Shown: positions 19,233 through 28,152 of the stretch, in pieces
How positions within the stretch are numbered: position 1 is the stretch's first letter
How the letters are laid out: each line of letters opens with the position of its first letter
Assembly (NCBI RefSeq): GCF_004402785.1
Contig: NZ_SOFP01000032.1
Location: 21,362 to 85,361 of the forward strand
Source of the DNA: Cryobacterium algoritolerans
GTDB lineage: Bacteria > Actinomycetota > Actinomycetes > Actinomycetales > Microbacteriaceae
DNA: 64,000 nt
Direction of reading: 5' to 3'
Made by a program: the position numbers and the translations under genes
Notes under the pieces: generated by a model
What the model was told of the DNA's origin: nothing
What the model saw: only the letters and a program-made list of their open reading frames with translations
Database searches by the model: none

Positions 19233-20914
19233 CGGGCCCTCGCATAAGTGTCCTCAGGAACGACGTTTTCGGGAACGTCGTTTTCGGGAACGTCGTTTTC
19301 GAGAACGTCGACCTCGGGAAGGTCGGCGCCGGAACCGCCTGGTTCCTCGAGGACCAGGGTGAGATCGCTGATCCGCACGAGGTGGTTCGGCCCCCACAGG
19401 GTGCCCCGCTCGGTTTCGAGCGCAACCGGTTCGCCGCCGGGTAAAGGAGTCATCTCGATCGTCATGGTGCCGTCAGTGGATGCCGTGCGAACGACGCCAT
19501 CGTGCGGTCGCCTGGCCACGAGTGCATCACCGAGCAGGCTCAGGAACAGCCCGAAGGCGGTGCTGTCGAGCCCGGCAAGCGCGCTGAGTTCCACCTCGCC
19601 GTCTGTGGCCAGGCGGCGCCGGGCGGCCGCGATCTGTTCGGCCTGCTGCCGCACCTGCAGGGCGAGCATGGCGCGGGCGGCGGATCGGTCGATCACCTGG
19701 TTCGGTCGTCCCTTGCGTTCATAGCTGCCGGTGCGTCGCAGCTGCGGGGAGATCTCAAGCGGCGGGGAGTCCGCCCAGGGCGCACCGGTCAGGGACGGAT
19801 CGTCGCTCCAGCGCTGCCAGGTTTCCGGGTCTACCGTGAGATGCCGGGCGGAGTACAGTCCGAACGTTGCGCGTGCCAGCCGGTGTCGGTCCTCGTCGGT
19901 GGGAGCCTCCTGAAACCACAGTGCGAGCCGCAGATAGTCGGTTGAGCGATCGGACCGCCCTGAGCGACGCGCGTTGACCGCCTGCACTGCATCAAGCAGC
20001 GCAGGGATCGCGGCGAGCGCAGCCATTCTCAGCAACTTCGACTGACTGTTCCGTCCGTCACCAGACAAGAACCAGGCCCGCAATCCCTCCCAGCGGTTGG
20101 CCCACACGCCGAAATGGCGCGCCGCTTCAACCGATGAGTCTGGGTCATCCGGGTCCGGTGCTTCCGCCGCCGCGTCGCGATGGGCGAGCGCGCGCAGCGC
20201 TCGCTCCACCTGCTCGGCCTCGGCGTTCAGCAGTAAGGTTGCGATCTGCGGACCCCGCACGGCGAGATCTTGGATGAACCGATCGAGATAGTCGACCAGG
20301 CGCGACTTGTACGCCACGAAGGCGTCTTCATCGGTGTCGGTCAGGTCGATCGTTCGCTGCAACGACCCCATGAAGGCGCTGGCGTTGTCGGCGAGCTCGG
20401 TGAACCGTGCGGTGAGCGCGGTGAGGCTCTGATGCAGCAGCCCGAGGTCGAGCGGGTCGGCGTCGATCAAGGTCAGGAATTGCCGCAGAGTCACCGTGAT
20501 GTCCTCGAGCGCGACCGCCTGAAGAGCGCCGCGCCGCCCGAGCATGTCGTCGAAACGCTCCAGCGCGCGTTCGGCGGCCTCGCCCGGTTGACTCAGCTGG
20601 AACAGGTGCCGCTTACGATAGAAGTCCTCGACCTGCATGACGCGGCTGGTGTCAGGGGACGCGCCGAGGTTGCCCCAGCCGACCAGTGAATCAAGCGCGT
20701 CCGTGACCGTTTCAATCGTGAGGGTGTCGGGGACGGCGCTCACGTCTGAGGGGAGACGACGGAGTTCGGCGAGCACATCATCCGGGCGCAGATGCACTTG
20801 GAAACGTTCCTTCGCTTTGACGAAGACACCCAGCACCCGGCGGTAGGCGTCGGCGTTCGGCGCGTTCAGATGGCTGAACACGCTGAAGGATGTTGGCACC
20901 GGCTGCGAAGTCAC
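19229..20914 (-). CDS. jetA: Wadjet kleisin subunit JetA (DUF2397, TIGR02677 family)
   Basis: First gene of the four-gene Wadjet operon, 561 residues from GTG 20914. It opens with FSVFSHLNAPNADAYR, typical of the family, and is rich in helical segments, consistent with a MukF-like kleisin linking JetB and JetC. A weak AGAAG lies just before the start. The C-terminus holds a five-residue acidic repeat (DVLEN, DVPEN, DVPEN, VVPED) encoded by a 15-bp tandem repeat. The operon promoter should lie in the gap above 20914, but no clear boxes were identified. Confidence 0.9.
   Translation of the reverse strand: MTSQPVPTSFSVFSHLNAPNADAYRRVLGVFVKAKERFQVHLRPDDVLAELRRLPSDVSAVPDTLTIETVTDALDSLVGWGNLGASPDTSRVMQVEDFYRKRHLFQLSQPGEAAERALERFDDMLGRRGALQAVALEDITVTLRQFLTLIDADPLDLGLLHQSLTALTARFTELADNASAFMGSLQRTIDLTDTDEDAFVAYKSRLVDYLDRFIQDLAVRGPQIATLLLNAEAEQVERALRALAHRDAAAEAPDPDDPDSSVEAARHFGVWANRWEGLRAWFLSGDGRNSQSKLLRMAALAAIPALLDAVQAVNARRSGRSDRSTDYLRLALWFQEAPTDEDRHRLARATFGLYSARHLTVDPETWQRWSDDPSLTGAPWADSPPLEISPQLRRTGSYERKGRPNQVIDRSAARAMLALQVRQQAEQIAAARRRLATDGEVELSALAGLDSTAFGLFLSLLGDALVARRPHDGVVRTASTDGTMTIEMTPLPGGEPVALETERGTLWGPNHLVRISDLTLVLEEPGGSGADLPEVDVLENDVPENDVPENVVPEDTYARAR
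19257..19316 (-). repeat. 15-bp tandem repeat inside the 3' end of jetA
   Basis: Four consecutive 15-bp units (19257, 19272, 19287, 19302; plus-strand consensus GGAACGTCGTTTTCG) encode the acidic pentapeptide repeat at the JetA C-terminus. Units 2 and 3 are identical; the outer ones have diverged. Being a whole number of codons, copy changes would keep the frame. Confidence 0.93.
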
Positions 20915-21080
20915 ACTTCTTGTCTAGCAGGTGCCGCCGACTTTCGCGCTCACTCTTCCAGACCCCGCTGTCGGCCGGGCCTGTGCCAATCCGCTCTCAC
21001 TGAGTTCACTCCGCGCAGACGTTCTCCACACGCGCACGCCCTGTCTGCCGGGCAGCTTTCCTTCTCAAATCCTTGCCGAA

Positions 21081-21335
21081 ATGGTGACGATAGTGACACC
21101 GCAATTCATGCCTTCGATTCCGAGCATCGTCGTGAAGATGCGCGATGGTCCTCACAACGTCGACTTCGAAGACCTACTCACAGTCTGCGCGAAGTACTTG
21201 CGCACCATGCAAACAAGGCACAAGTCACGCGGTTTTCAAGACACCCTGGGCGGGCGATCCCCGCGTGAACATTCACGACGATCACGGCAAAGCAGAGGCC
21301 CACGGCGTGCGACAAGTATGGCGATCGAGACCCCC
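21081..21335 (+). pseudogene. HicA-type toxin remnant with frameshifts
   Basis: The 449-base gap upstream of jetA holds a broken toxin gene. One frame reads MRDGPHNVDFEDLLTVCAKYL, matching the N-terminus of HicA-like mRNA interferases. About 20 codons later a different frame continues with SHAVFKTPWAGDPRVNIHD and KAEAHGVRQV, the C-terminal half of the same family. At least one frameshift separates them, and the sequence shifts again near 21315. No cognate HicB is adjacent. The first 165 bases of the gap show nothing recognisable. Confidence 0.6.
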
Positions 21336-21363
21336 ATCCCGAAGCCCAATCGCCGACGAATAC

Positions 21364-21819
21364 TTACGCGTCAACGCGTCCCGCGATCGAAATGGCGGGA
21401 ATCAGCTGGAATCCTTCCGCCGCCGCGGCCACTCGAAGCTGGTCGTCGAAGGCCGCGAAGCTGCGGCAATCCGGCTCGATCTCGCGTGCCGTTCGGGCGG
21501 AGGCCAGTTGTACGGCGTCGTACGCGCGCAAGCCATAAGACTCCACGAGAGTCGCGGCATCGTCGAGAATCGCGGAGGAGATCCGAAGCGGAACCAGCGG
21601 CCCGTCCGCTCCGAAGAGGTCGTTCTCAAACGCCCGCACGAGCACGTGGGCGTCGCGCTGTGTCAGCGCGTTCATCCGAATCTTCCGCCACAGCACTGCC
21701 GGCACTTCAACCCGGCAGAGCTGGCTGACCTGCATCGCCTCCAGGGAGCGGATGATCTCGCTCCCCTCTTCATCGGCATACAGTTTCACAATTGCTGAGG
21801 TGACGGCAAAGGCGATCAT
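21364..21819 (-). CDS. PIN-domain (VapC-like) protein with altered active site
   Basis: A 151-residue PIN-domain protein, downstream of and overlapping its antitoxin gene (ATGA). Conserved acidic residues E38, D101 (AYDAVQLASA) and D125/D126 are present. The first catalytic Asp, normally in the opening strand (DTSA or DSSA), is Val6 here: the start reads MIAFAVTSAIVKLY. A single GAC to GTC change explains this. PIN toxins are Mg-dependent ribonucleases and need this Asp, so the toxin is probably weak or dead. Possible alternatives are metal binding by other residues or a sequencing error. Confidence 0.82.
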   Translation of the reverse strand: MIAFAVTSAIVKLYADEEGSEIIRSLEAMQVSQLCRVEVPAVLWRKIRMNALTQRDAHVLVRAFENDLFGADGPLVPLRISSAILDDAATLVESYGLRAYDAVQLASARTAREIEPDCRSFAAFDDQLRVAAAAEGFQLIPAISIAGRVDA

Positions 21820-22112
21820 TCCCGTAGGCCGGTGACGACGTCAGACAGGGCGATGCCTTCTCCTGCGGCCGCCCGGGCCCGCGCGAAGTCTGTTTTGCTC
21901 GGGCGTGGCCCCGTGGGCGCGCCCTCGGCCAGCATCCCGGCGGCCCGCAATCGATTGCGCAGGCGCAGGACCAGCGGATCGCTCTCATCGCTCTCCGTCG
22001 CCAGGGTGAGAACGCGCGACAGGAACGCATTCATGCTCACACCCTCCGCGGCAGCAAGATGCTGAACGCGCTCGATCAACGCCTCTGGCGCTCTCCAGGT
22101 GACTTGTCCCAT
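21816..22112 (-). CDS. ribbon-helix-helix antitoxin of the PIN pair
   Basis: Start ATG 22112 gives 98 residues beginning MGQVTWRAPEALIERVQHLAA, a ribbon-helix-helix DNA-binding fold of the HicB/Arc-like antitoxin type; the C-terminal half (PSKTDFARARAAAGEGIAL) would wrap the toxin. It ends in an ATGA overlap with the PIN gene, the standard antitoxin-first order. It probably represses its own promoter; no operator was found. Confidence 0.75.
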   Translation of the reverse strand: MGQVTWRAPEALIERVQHLAAAEGVSMNAFLSRVLTLATESDESDPLVLRLRNRLRAAGMLAEGAPTGPRPSKTDFARARAAAGEGIALSDVVTGLRE

Positions 22113-22213
22113 GGCAGCGATTCTAGCCGCGTGCAGGCGTGCCTGCACGGGAGAGTGCTGCCTGGGCTTGGTCCATCCGCCGCGCATCTGTCACTGAATC
22201 TTCTATCCCGTGA

Positions 22214-22627
22214 TCAACGCCTCCCCTTTCTCTTCGTCGGCCACTCCGGTCGAACGGTGAACACGTCGAGGCGGCGCTCCAGAACGCTCCCGACGGGAAT
22301 GGGTGCCGCCAGCGCCATGAGGTCGTCGACGAGGTCGGCCACGGGGCTGGTGCAGCAGCTACACCAGCCGTCGGCGTCAAAATTCGCCTGCAGCGCCAGT
22401 TCATAGCTGCTCTTCGTCAACCCGGCGACCTCCTGTACCCGAGCCGTTGTCGTCGTGCCGTGAGAGTTCATTCCCGAGAACGACCGCCCACATCCGCACG
22501 CGCCATACGGGTAGCGTCTGCCTGCCGCGCACGGTGCAAGCGTCCAGACGAGCTCCCCCTCGATGCAGCTGTTGAAATCACTCGAGCGCCCGCCCTGCGT
22601 CGCCCTGGTGGCCACAAAAACCTTCAT
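22214..22627 (-). CDS. hypothetical protein with Cys-rich CGCGRSF motif
   Basis: The ATG at 22627 follows GGAG with 7-base spacing and gives 137 residues starting MKVFVATRATQGGRSSDF. A cysteine-rich centre (ACGCGRSFSGM) and a CSCC further on could bind a metal. The organisation resembles small conserved actinobacterial proteins, but I cannot name a function. It stands alone between the RHH/PIN pair and the SDR operon. Confidence 0.65.
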   Translation of the reverse strand: MKVFVATRATQGGRSSDFNSCIEGELVWTLAPCAAGRRYPYGACGCGRSFSGMNSHGTTTTARVQEVAGLTKSSYELALQANFDADGWCSCCTSPVADLVDDLMALAAPIPVGSVLERRLDVFTVRPEWPTKRKGRR

Positions 22628-22781
22628 AGTCTTTCTCCTTGTTCTCGGCACGAGCGTCAGTGAGTAGATACGGAGGACGCTAGCGGCAGCCCCCGACATC
22701 GCGGCTATCAGGTGGGATTCAGGCGACGTGTGTTTGTCACGAATGCGGGAACAGACGAATTCATCGCATCCTCTCGACTTG

Positions 22782-22829
22782 CCTTACGCCGTATGGTAGC
22801 GTGGCGGCAGAACCTTACACCGTATGGTG
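22782..22829 (+). promoter_or_regulatory. paired operator-like repeats upstream of the SDR operon
   Basis: Two 17-bp direct copies, CCTTACGCCGTATGGTA at 22782-22798 and CCTTACACCGTATGGTG at 22813-22829, lie 31 bp apart, close to three helical turns. The second contains an inverted repeat ACACC-GTAT-GGTGT. The arrangement and the CCGTATGG core resemble TetR-family operators. They lie 42-89 bp before the SDR start. The regulator gene is not in the neighbourhood. Confidence 0.55.
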
Positions 22830-22870
22830 TCGAGGAAATGCCCGGGGCCGACAGGAAGAGACCAAGCACC

Positions 22871-23809
22871 ATGACCGACTGGACCACCGCCCACCTGCCC
22901 GACCTCGCCGGCAAGACCATCATCGTCACCGGCGCGAGCAGCGGCATCGGCCTCGAGACCGCCCGCGCCTTCGCCGCGCACCGTGCGCACGTCGTGCTCG
23001 CCGTCCGCGACGAGACGAAGGGACGGGCCGCCGCCGCCACGATCTGCGGCGACACCGAAGTGCGCCGCCTCGACCTGGCCGACCTCGCATCCGTGCGACG
23101 GTTCGCCGCAGACTGGAACGTCGACATCCACGTGCTCGTCAACAACGCCGGAGTGATGCTGCCGCCGTTCGGGCACACGACCGACGGCTTCGAACTGCAG
23201 TTCGGCACCAACCATCTCGGCCACTTCGCCCTGACCAATCTGCTTCTGCCCCACATCACTGGCCGGGTCGTGACGGTCGCCAGCAGCGCGCACCGCTCCG
23301 GTCACCTCGACTTCGACGACCTCAACTTCGCCGACCGCCCCTACCGCAGTGGGTCCGCCGGCTACGGCCAGTCCAAGCTCGCGAACCTCCTGTTCACCCT
23401 CGAACTGCAACGCCGCCTCGAGGCGAGCGGCAGGCCCGTGATCGCGACGGCTGCCCACCCGGGCATGGCCGCGACCAACCTCAACTCCAGTTCCACCAAT
23501 GCGCTGCTCAGGGTGGTCGGGGCCGTCGCGGTGCGCCTCCTCGCCCAGAACGCCGCGGCCGGGGCCGAGCCGACCCTGTTCGCCGCGACCGCGGAGATCC
23601 CCGGCGGCAGCTATGCCGGCCCGAGCCGCCGCCGCGAAATGGCCGGGCCACCCACGCTGGTGAGCCGCTCGGCCGCCGCCGGTGACGCCGGCGACGCCGC
23701 CCGGCTGTGGACAATGTCGGAGGAGCTCACCGGCATCCGCTACCCGTTGCCGACCGCTGCCACACGGCTCGAGACAACACGGCTCGAAACACCACAGGGA
23801 GGCAAGTGA
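22871..23809 (+). CDS. short-chain dehydrogenase/reductase
   Basis: A 312-residue SDR with TGASSGIG at 20-27, the NNAG motif, and the catalytic YGQSK. The N-terminus and length match the retinol-dehydrogenase/protochlorophyllide-reductase-like oxidoreductase group. The ATG at 22871 has GGAAGAG upstream; the longer frame covers the operator repeats. Only one base separates its stop from the next gene, so the two form an operon. The substrate is unknown; with its neighbour it probably reduces reactive carbonyls or quinones under a TetR-type repressor. Confidence 0.85.
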   Translation: MTDWTTAHLPDLAGKTIIVTGASSGIGLETARAFAAHRAHVVLAVRDETKGRAAAATICGDTEVRRLDLADLASVRRFAADWNVDIHVLVNNAGVMLPPFGHTTDGFELQFGTNHLGHFALTNLLLPHITGRVVTVASSAHRSGHLDFDDLNFADRPYRSGSAGYGQSKLANLLFTLELQRRLEASGRPVIATAAHPGMAATNLNSSSTNALLRVVGAVAVRLLAQNAAAGAEPTLFAATAEIPGGSYAGPSRRREMAGPPTLVSRSAAAGDAGDAARLWTMSEELTGIRYPLPTAATRLETTRLETPQGGK

Positions 23810-23810
23810 G

Positions 23811-24878
23811 ATGACCAAGTCAACGGATGCGGCGAGCCACGAGACCACGCGACCGACCACCCCAACAGCCCCAACCACCCCGACCATGCGGGCGATCGTG
23901 CACCACGCCTACGGCACCGCCGACGTGCTGCATCTGGAGCACATCGAGCGGCCGGCCATCACGCCCGACGAGGTGCTGATCCGGGTGCGGGCGGCCGGCG
24001 TCAACCACGCCGACTGGGTCTACACGAGCGGCCGACCGCTGATCGCGCGCTTGGCGTTCGGGCTTCGAAAGCCGAAGCAGCCCGTTCGTGGGCGGGACGT
24101 CGCGGGCGTGGTCGAGGCGGTCGGCGCGAACGTGACCCGGTTCAGACCGAATGATGCGGTGTTCGGCGAGGTCGACGCGGGCAGTTTCGCCGAGTACACG
24201 GCGGCCCCAGAGAACCAGCTGGCCCTGAAACCGGCCACCCTCACCTTCGAGCAGGCCGCCGTCGTGCCGGTGTCGGCGCGCACCGCGCTGCAGGGACTTC
24301 GCGACACCGGCAGGCTGCGGTCCGGGCAGAGCGTATTGATCAACGGCGCATCCGGTGGGGTGGGCACCTTCGCCGTGCAGATCGCCAAGGCGCTCGGCGC
24401 CGAGGTCACCGGCGTCTGCAGCCGCCGTAACGCCGAACTGGTGCGTTCCCTCGGCGCCGACCAGGTGATCGACTACACCCGCGAGGACTTCACCCGCAGC
24501 GGGCGCCGCTACGACCTGATCCTCGACTCGATCGGCAACCACTCGCTGATCGACCTCCGCCGGGCCATCACCCCGACGGGCACCCTCGTGCTCTCCAGCG
24601 GCACCGGCGGCCGGGTGCTCGGACCGATGGGTCGCATCATCAGGGCGCGCCTGACGTCGCTGTTCGTCGGCCAGACCCTGACCACCGGCATGCTCGCCCG
24701 TAGCACGGAGACGCTCGACGAGCTGCGCGAGCTCATCGATTCCGGGGCGGTGACGCCGGTGCTCGAGAGAACCTACCCGCTGAGTGAAACGGCGGATGCC
24801 CTCCGCCACTTCACCGAGGCACACGCCCGGGCGAAGATCGCGATTACGGTCTCCTCCTCCGCCGACGCGGCCGAGTAG
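23811..24878 (+). CDS. NAD(P)-dependent zinc-free alcohol dehydrogenase / quinone reductase
   Basis: The ATG at 23811 has GGGAGG 8 bases upstream. The 355-residue product begins with a Thr/Pro-rich 25-residue leader (PTTPTAPTTPT), then a GroES-like domain without the zinc cysteines and a Rossmann domain with GASGGVGTFAVQIAK. This is the NADPH:quinone oxidoreductase/MDR group. It is the second gene of the SDR operon. A fragment of a closely related gene's 3' end follows immediately downstream. Confidence 0.87.
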   Translation: MTKSTDAASHETTRPTTPTAPTTPTMRAIVHHAYGTADVLHLEHIERPAITPDEVLIRVRAAGVNHADWVYTSGRPLIARLAFGLRKPKQPVRGRDVAGVVEAVGANVTRFRPNDAVFGEVDAGSFAEYTAAPENQLALKPATLTFEQAAVVPVSARTALQGLRDTGRLRSGQSVLINGASGGVGTFAVQIAKALGAEVTGVCSRRNAELVRSLGADQVIDYTREDFTRSGRRYDLILDSIGNHSLIDLRRAITPTGTLVLSSGTGGRVLGPMGRIIRARLTSLFVGQTLTTGMLARSTETLDELRELIDSGAVTPVLERTYPLSETADALRHFTEAHARAKIAITVSSSADAAE

Positions 24879-24957
24879 TCACCGACCTCATCACTCAGCG
24901 TCGGATTGGCCTGGGTGAACGCGCCGTGTGCGCACGGTCCGGGCGATCGCATTGACC

Positions 24958-25216
24958 GTGTCGAGAAGGGGGGGAGAGTTCTCGTGCCCATCGGTCGAAT
25001 CATCGGGGCCTCTGCGTGGTCGATGTTTGTCGAACAGACACTCCGCCCGCTGGTGGCCACGGCAAGCCCCGCTGATCGTGACGTGCTGCGGGAGCACATC
25101 GAGGCCGGCAGAGTCACCCGGCGATCGAGCGCACCTACCCGCTCGCCGAGACCGCACCGGCGGTGAGCCATCTCATCGAGCACCACGCCCGGGGCAAGGT
25201 CGCCCTCTCGGTGTGA
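24958..25216 (+). pseudogene. 3' fragment of a second quinone-reductase gene
   Basis: Translated pieces (KGGRVLVPIGRIIGAS, SMFVEQTLRPLVATASPADRD, LREHIEAGRVT, then in another frame AIERTYPLAETAPAVSHLI and GKVALSV) align with the C-terminal 80-90 residues of the intact quinone reductase just upstream. One base is missing in a run of C near 25120, breaking the frame. It looks like the remains of a tandem duplicate. The 230 bases after it hold nothing recognisable before the small membrane gene. Confidence 0.75.
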
Positions 25217-25444
25217 CGTCTCGCCGCCGGACTTGCCCGCAGAGTACCAGCGTCACGCCCGTCCTCCCCTCCCCCGGTGAGCGCCGCGTTGCGGGGGTGG
25301 GGCGCCGCGCTGCGCGCCAACTGCGCCGCTGCGCGCCAGGCATGCCGGGCGCGCAGCGGCTCACCTGGCGCGCTACGACGCATCCTCGCGCCCAGTCGCA
25401 CCGAATAGCCCTGAACGGCCCCGCGACCTGCCACACTCCTGGAC

Positions 25445-25615
25445 ATGTACAACGTCGACCTGATCTGGTCCTTCCTGATGATCGCCATCGTGATCGCCTT
25501 CGTGCTCGGATTCGGACTGCTGCTCTTCTGGATCTTCCGGGTCGCCGTGGCGGGCGGGATGCGCGATCACTACACCTGGGTGGAGGAGAATCACCCGACC
25601 GCGCCGCAGACCTGA
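25445..25615 (+). CDS. 56-residue single-pass membrane protein
   Basis: A 56-codon frame encodes MYNVDLIWSFLMIAIVIAF followed by more hydrophobic residues, then a positive turn and a short soluble tail (DHYTWVEENHPTAPQT). One membrane helix with a cytoplasmic tail is expected. The hydrophobic block and codon use look coding; no family is recognised and no strong Shine-Dalgarno is visible. Confidence 0.5.
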   Translation: MYNVDLIWSFLMIAIVIAFVLGFGLLLFWIFRVAVAGGMRDHYTWVEENHPTAPQT

Positions 25616-25743
25616 CGCCCGTTGCCCTGAATCTACGATGGAATCCCTCTGGTACGCATCACCCAGAACACGACGGAATTCGCGATGGCCGCGGCGTCGA
25701 CCGTCGCGTCACTGCTGCCGGGCCTCCGGGCGGCAAGGGTGGT

Positions 25744-26610
25744 TCATGCGGCGGAGTCGCTAGAACTTCGCGACCCGCTCGGCCCCAGATAGCTCTCCAA
25801 TGCATCGGCGATGACGGCAGCATCCCGGGGGAAGCCGACGAAATTGCCCGAGGAGCGGCGAATCAGCCAGCGCAGGCCCACAAACCAGACCCCGGGAGCC
25901 GGCGAGGCTGGCCCTCGGCGCAACGGTAGCCCGTGAGGGTCAGTCAGGTCCTCCCCGAGCCAGTGGAAGTCGCCCGCGTACCCGGTGCACCAGATGACGC
26001 TGCCAATCTCCGCGCGCCGAGCGACAGTTCCCGCGGTGGCTCCAGTACGAGGCGTGGTCTCCGAGGTTCCGGTGCCGGTACCGGTTCCGGGGCCATCACA
26101 CCGTGATCCTCTGGGCGCTCCCGACGGCCAGAACGGCCCCGCCCGGCAGATCACCGGGATTCGTGTAGGTCGCCGCATGACGCTGTACGATCCGGTCGGG
26201 CAACAAGGCCGCCCATTACGGGGTGCGGCGAACATTCTCCCCCCGCCACTGGAGACCACAACACTACGAGCCTCGATGGGACCGTCGCTCGTGCCCAGAA
26301 TCCAGCGTTCGCCGGCCCGGGTCAGACCGTGAACGGTGAGCCCGGTGCGAAGCGGCGCCGTGGATGCCAACACCTCGAGACGCTCAACGACCTCGCCCGC
26401 GGTCAGGTATGTGTTGGGCTTCTGCTCCCCCAACATCAGATTCATGAACCCGGGGTTGTTGACACGCAGCGAGTCCCAGCGCTGGGTGCGCCACGACTCA
26501 TCCACTCTGGCCCGCTCCACGACGACGTGGTCGATGCCGCGTCCCGTCAGCTCAGCACCCGCGGCGAGCCCGGCCGGGCCTGCCCCGACCACCACACAAT
26601 CGGGGACCAT
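25744..26610 (-). pseudogene. decayed flavin-dependent monooxygenase/oxidoreductase
   Basis: The N-terminus (VVVGAGPAGLAAGAELTGRG, FAD-binding) and C-terminus (VIWCTGYAGDFHWL, PGVWFVGLRWLIRRSSGNF) match the FAD-dependent monooxygenase family. The middle is wrong: at about 26215 the frame shifts and the true sequence continues in another frame (LLPDRIVQRHAATYTNPGDL, AVGSAQ) to a stop. About 100 residues including the NAD(P)-binding Rossmann motif are then missing before the frame recovers. A GT/GC-rich repeat (about 26060-26090) lies at the junction. The open frame of 288 codons is thus a pseudogene. Confidence 0.75.
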
Positions 26611-26728
26611 CTCGCACCTGTATCTTTCTGGATGCCGTACTCCCCGTTTGGCAGGATATTACCGAGTCTCCTGATTGCGAAGGCCCAACCGCGAAGGCCC
26701 GACCGCGACCTGAGAAGATAAGACCATC

Positions 26729-27103
26729 ATGAAGACCCTCCTGAACATCATCTGGTTCGTTTTCTCGGGCTTCTGGCTGTTTCTCGGCTACATGTTCGCG
26801 GCGCTCATCATGTGCGTGCTCATCGTCACCATCCCCTGGGGAATCGCGGCGGCGCGGATCGGCGTCTACGCGCTCTGGCCGTTCGGGAAGATCGTGGTTC
26901 CCACGCCGAACGCCGGCGTCGGGTCGTTCCTCGGCAACGTCGTCTGGGTGGTGCTGGCCGGCTGGTGGATCGCCCTCGAGCACCTGATCTCGGGCATTGC
27001 GCTCTGCATCACGATCATCGGCATCCCGTTCGGGATTGCCAACTTCAAGCTGATCCAGGTCGCGCTCATGCCGCTCGGCAAGCAAATCGTCGACCTGCCC
27101 TAA
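26729..27103 (+). CDS. yccF: YccF family inner-membrane protein
   Basis: A 124-residue protein of the YccF (DUF307) family: paired hydrophobic halves with repeated IP(W/F)GIA motifs ([10 protein letters not shown] and [11 protein letters not shown]). It is an integral membrane protein of unknown role. The ATG has GAGAAG about 12 bases upstream. It is monocistronic. Confidence 0.88.
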   Translation: MKTLLNIIWFVFSGFWLFLGYMFAALIMCVLIVTIPWGIAAARIGVYALWPFGKIVVPTPNAGVGSFLGNVVWVVLAGWWIALEHLISGIALCITIIGIPFGIANFKLIQVALMPLGKQIVDLP

Positions 27104-27413
27104 GCGATCACCGAAGCCTTGCCGCGATCCGGTGCCGCCCGCGACCCTCCGAGCCCGCGCGGCCGTGGCCCGCGGAGCCGTGGCCCGCGGAGCCGTGGAG
27201 GCCGGCCGCGGCGACGCTTGGTATCGTTGGGAGGGACTCGATGGTCGCGTGGTATCCGTTGATGAATTCGGCGAGTCCGCTAGCGGCCCTGATTGCTGCG
27301 CTGCCGCGGCATCCACCTCGATGAGGTCACCGCCGCCGCGCCGGAAACCCTCACCGGCACCTCGCCACGCCGCAGAGCTCCCCCGAACTCGTCACCAACC
27401 AAGGACGCACCTC
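27104..27413. other. intergenic region with short GC-rich tandem repeats
   Basis: About 310 bases between yccF and deoC without a recognisable gene. Positions 27165-27205 hold a 15-bp direct repeat (CCGTGGCCCGCGGAG, twice and a part). An AAGGA ribosome-binding site precedes deoC. Long frames through here are GC-driven and show no similarity. Confidence 0.6.
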
Positions 27414-28109
27414 ATGACCGCTCTCTCCCCCGAAACCGCCGGCGTCGCCCGCCAGATCGACCACACCCTGCTCACGCCCGAGGCCACCGCCGCAGACGTG
27501 ACGGCCCTCATCATCGAGGCCATCAGGCTCGGCACCTACTCCGTCTGTGTCTCGCCGTCGATGCTGCCGCTCACGATCCCCGCCGACGCCGACCTCAAGG
27601 TCGCGGCCGTCTGCGGCTTCCCCAGCGGCAAGCACCACAGCGTCATCAAGGCCGCCGAGGCCGCGCTCGCCATCGAGCAGGGCGCCGACGAGATCGACAT
27701 GGTCATCGACATCGGTGCGGCTGAGGCCGGCCGCTTCGGCGACGTTCAGGCCGACATCGCCGCCGTGCGCGCGAGCATCCCGGCACCGAAGGTGCTCAAG
27801 GTCATCATCGAATCCGCAGCGTTGACGGATGCCGAGATAATCGCCGTGTGCCAGGCCGCCGTGGCCGCGGGCGCCGACTTCGTCAAGACCTCCACCGGCT
27901 TCCACCCCGCCGGCGGGGCGACCGTGCACGCCGTGCGCCTGATGAAGCGGACCGTGGGCGACCGAGCCCAGGTGAAGGCGTCGGGCGGCGTGCGCAGCTA
28001 CGATGAGGCCCTCGTCATGCTCGACGCCGGTGCGACTCGCCTCGGCGTCTCCGGCAGCGCCGCACTGCTCAGCGGCGCCACACCCCCGGTGCTGACCGGC
28101 GCTTACTGA
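27414..28109 (+). CDS. deoC: deoxyribose-phosphate aldolase
   Basis: A 231-residue class I aldolase that splits 2-deoxyribose-5-phosphate into glyceraldehyde-3-phosphate and acetaldehyde. Key features: [12 protein letters not shown], the Schiff-base lysine K158 in DFVKTSTGF, and K188 in VKASGGVR. The ATG at 27414 with AAGGA upstream gives the family's normal length; the longer frame starting at 27132 runs through repeats. It is monocistronic. Confidence 0.95.
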   Translation: MTALSPETAGVARQIDHTLLTPEATAADVTALIIEAIRLGTYSVCVSPSMLPLTIPADADLKVAAVCGFPSGKHHSVIKAAEAALAIEQGADEIDMVIDIGAAEAGRFGDVQADIAAVRASIPAPKVLKVIIESAALTDAEIIAVCQAAVAAGADFVKTSTGFHPAGGATVHAVRLMKRTVGDRAQVKASGGVRSYDEALVMLDAGATRLGVSGSAALLSGATPPVLTGAY

Positions 28110-28152
28110 CCGGCGGCGCCGGCGCCGCCCGCCGGCGCTGGGCGATCGATCA

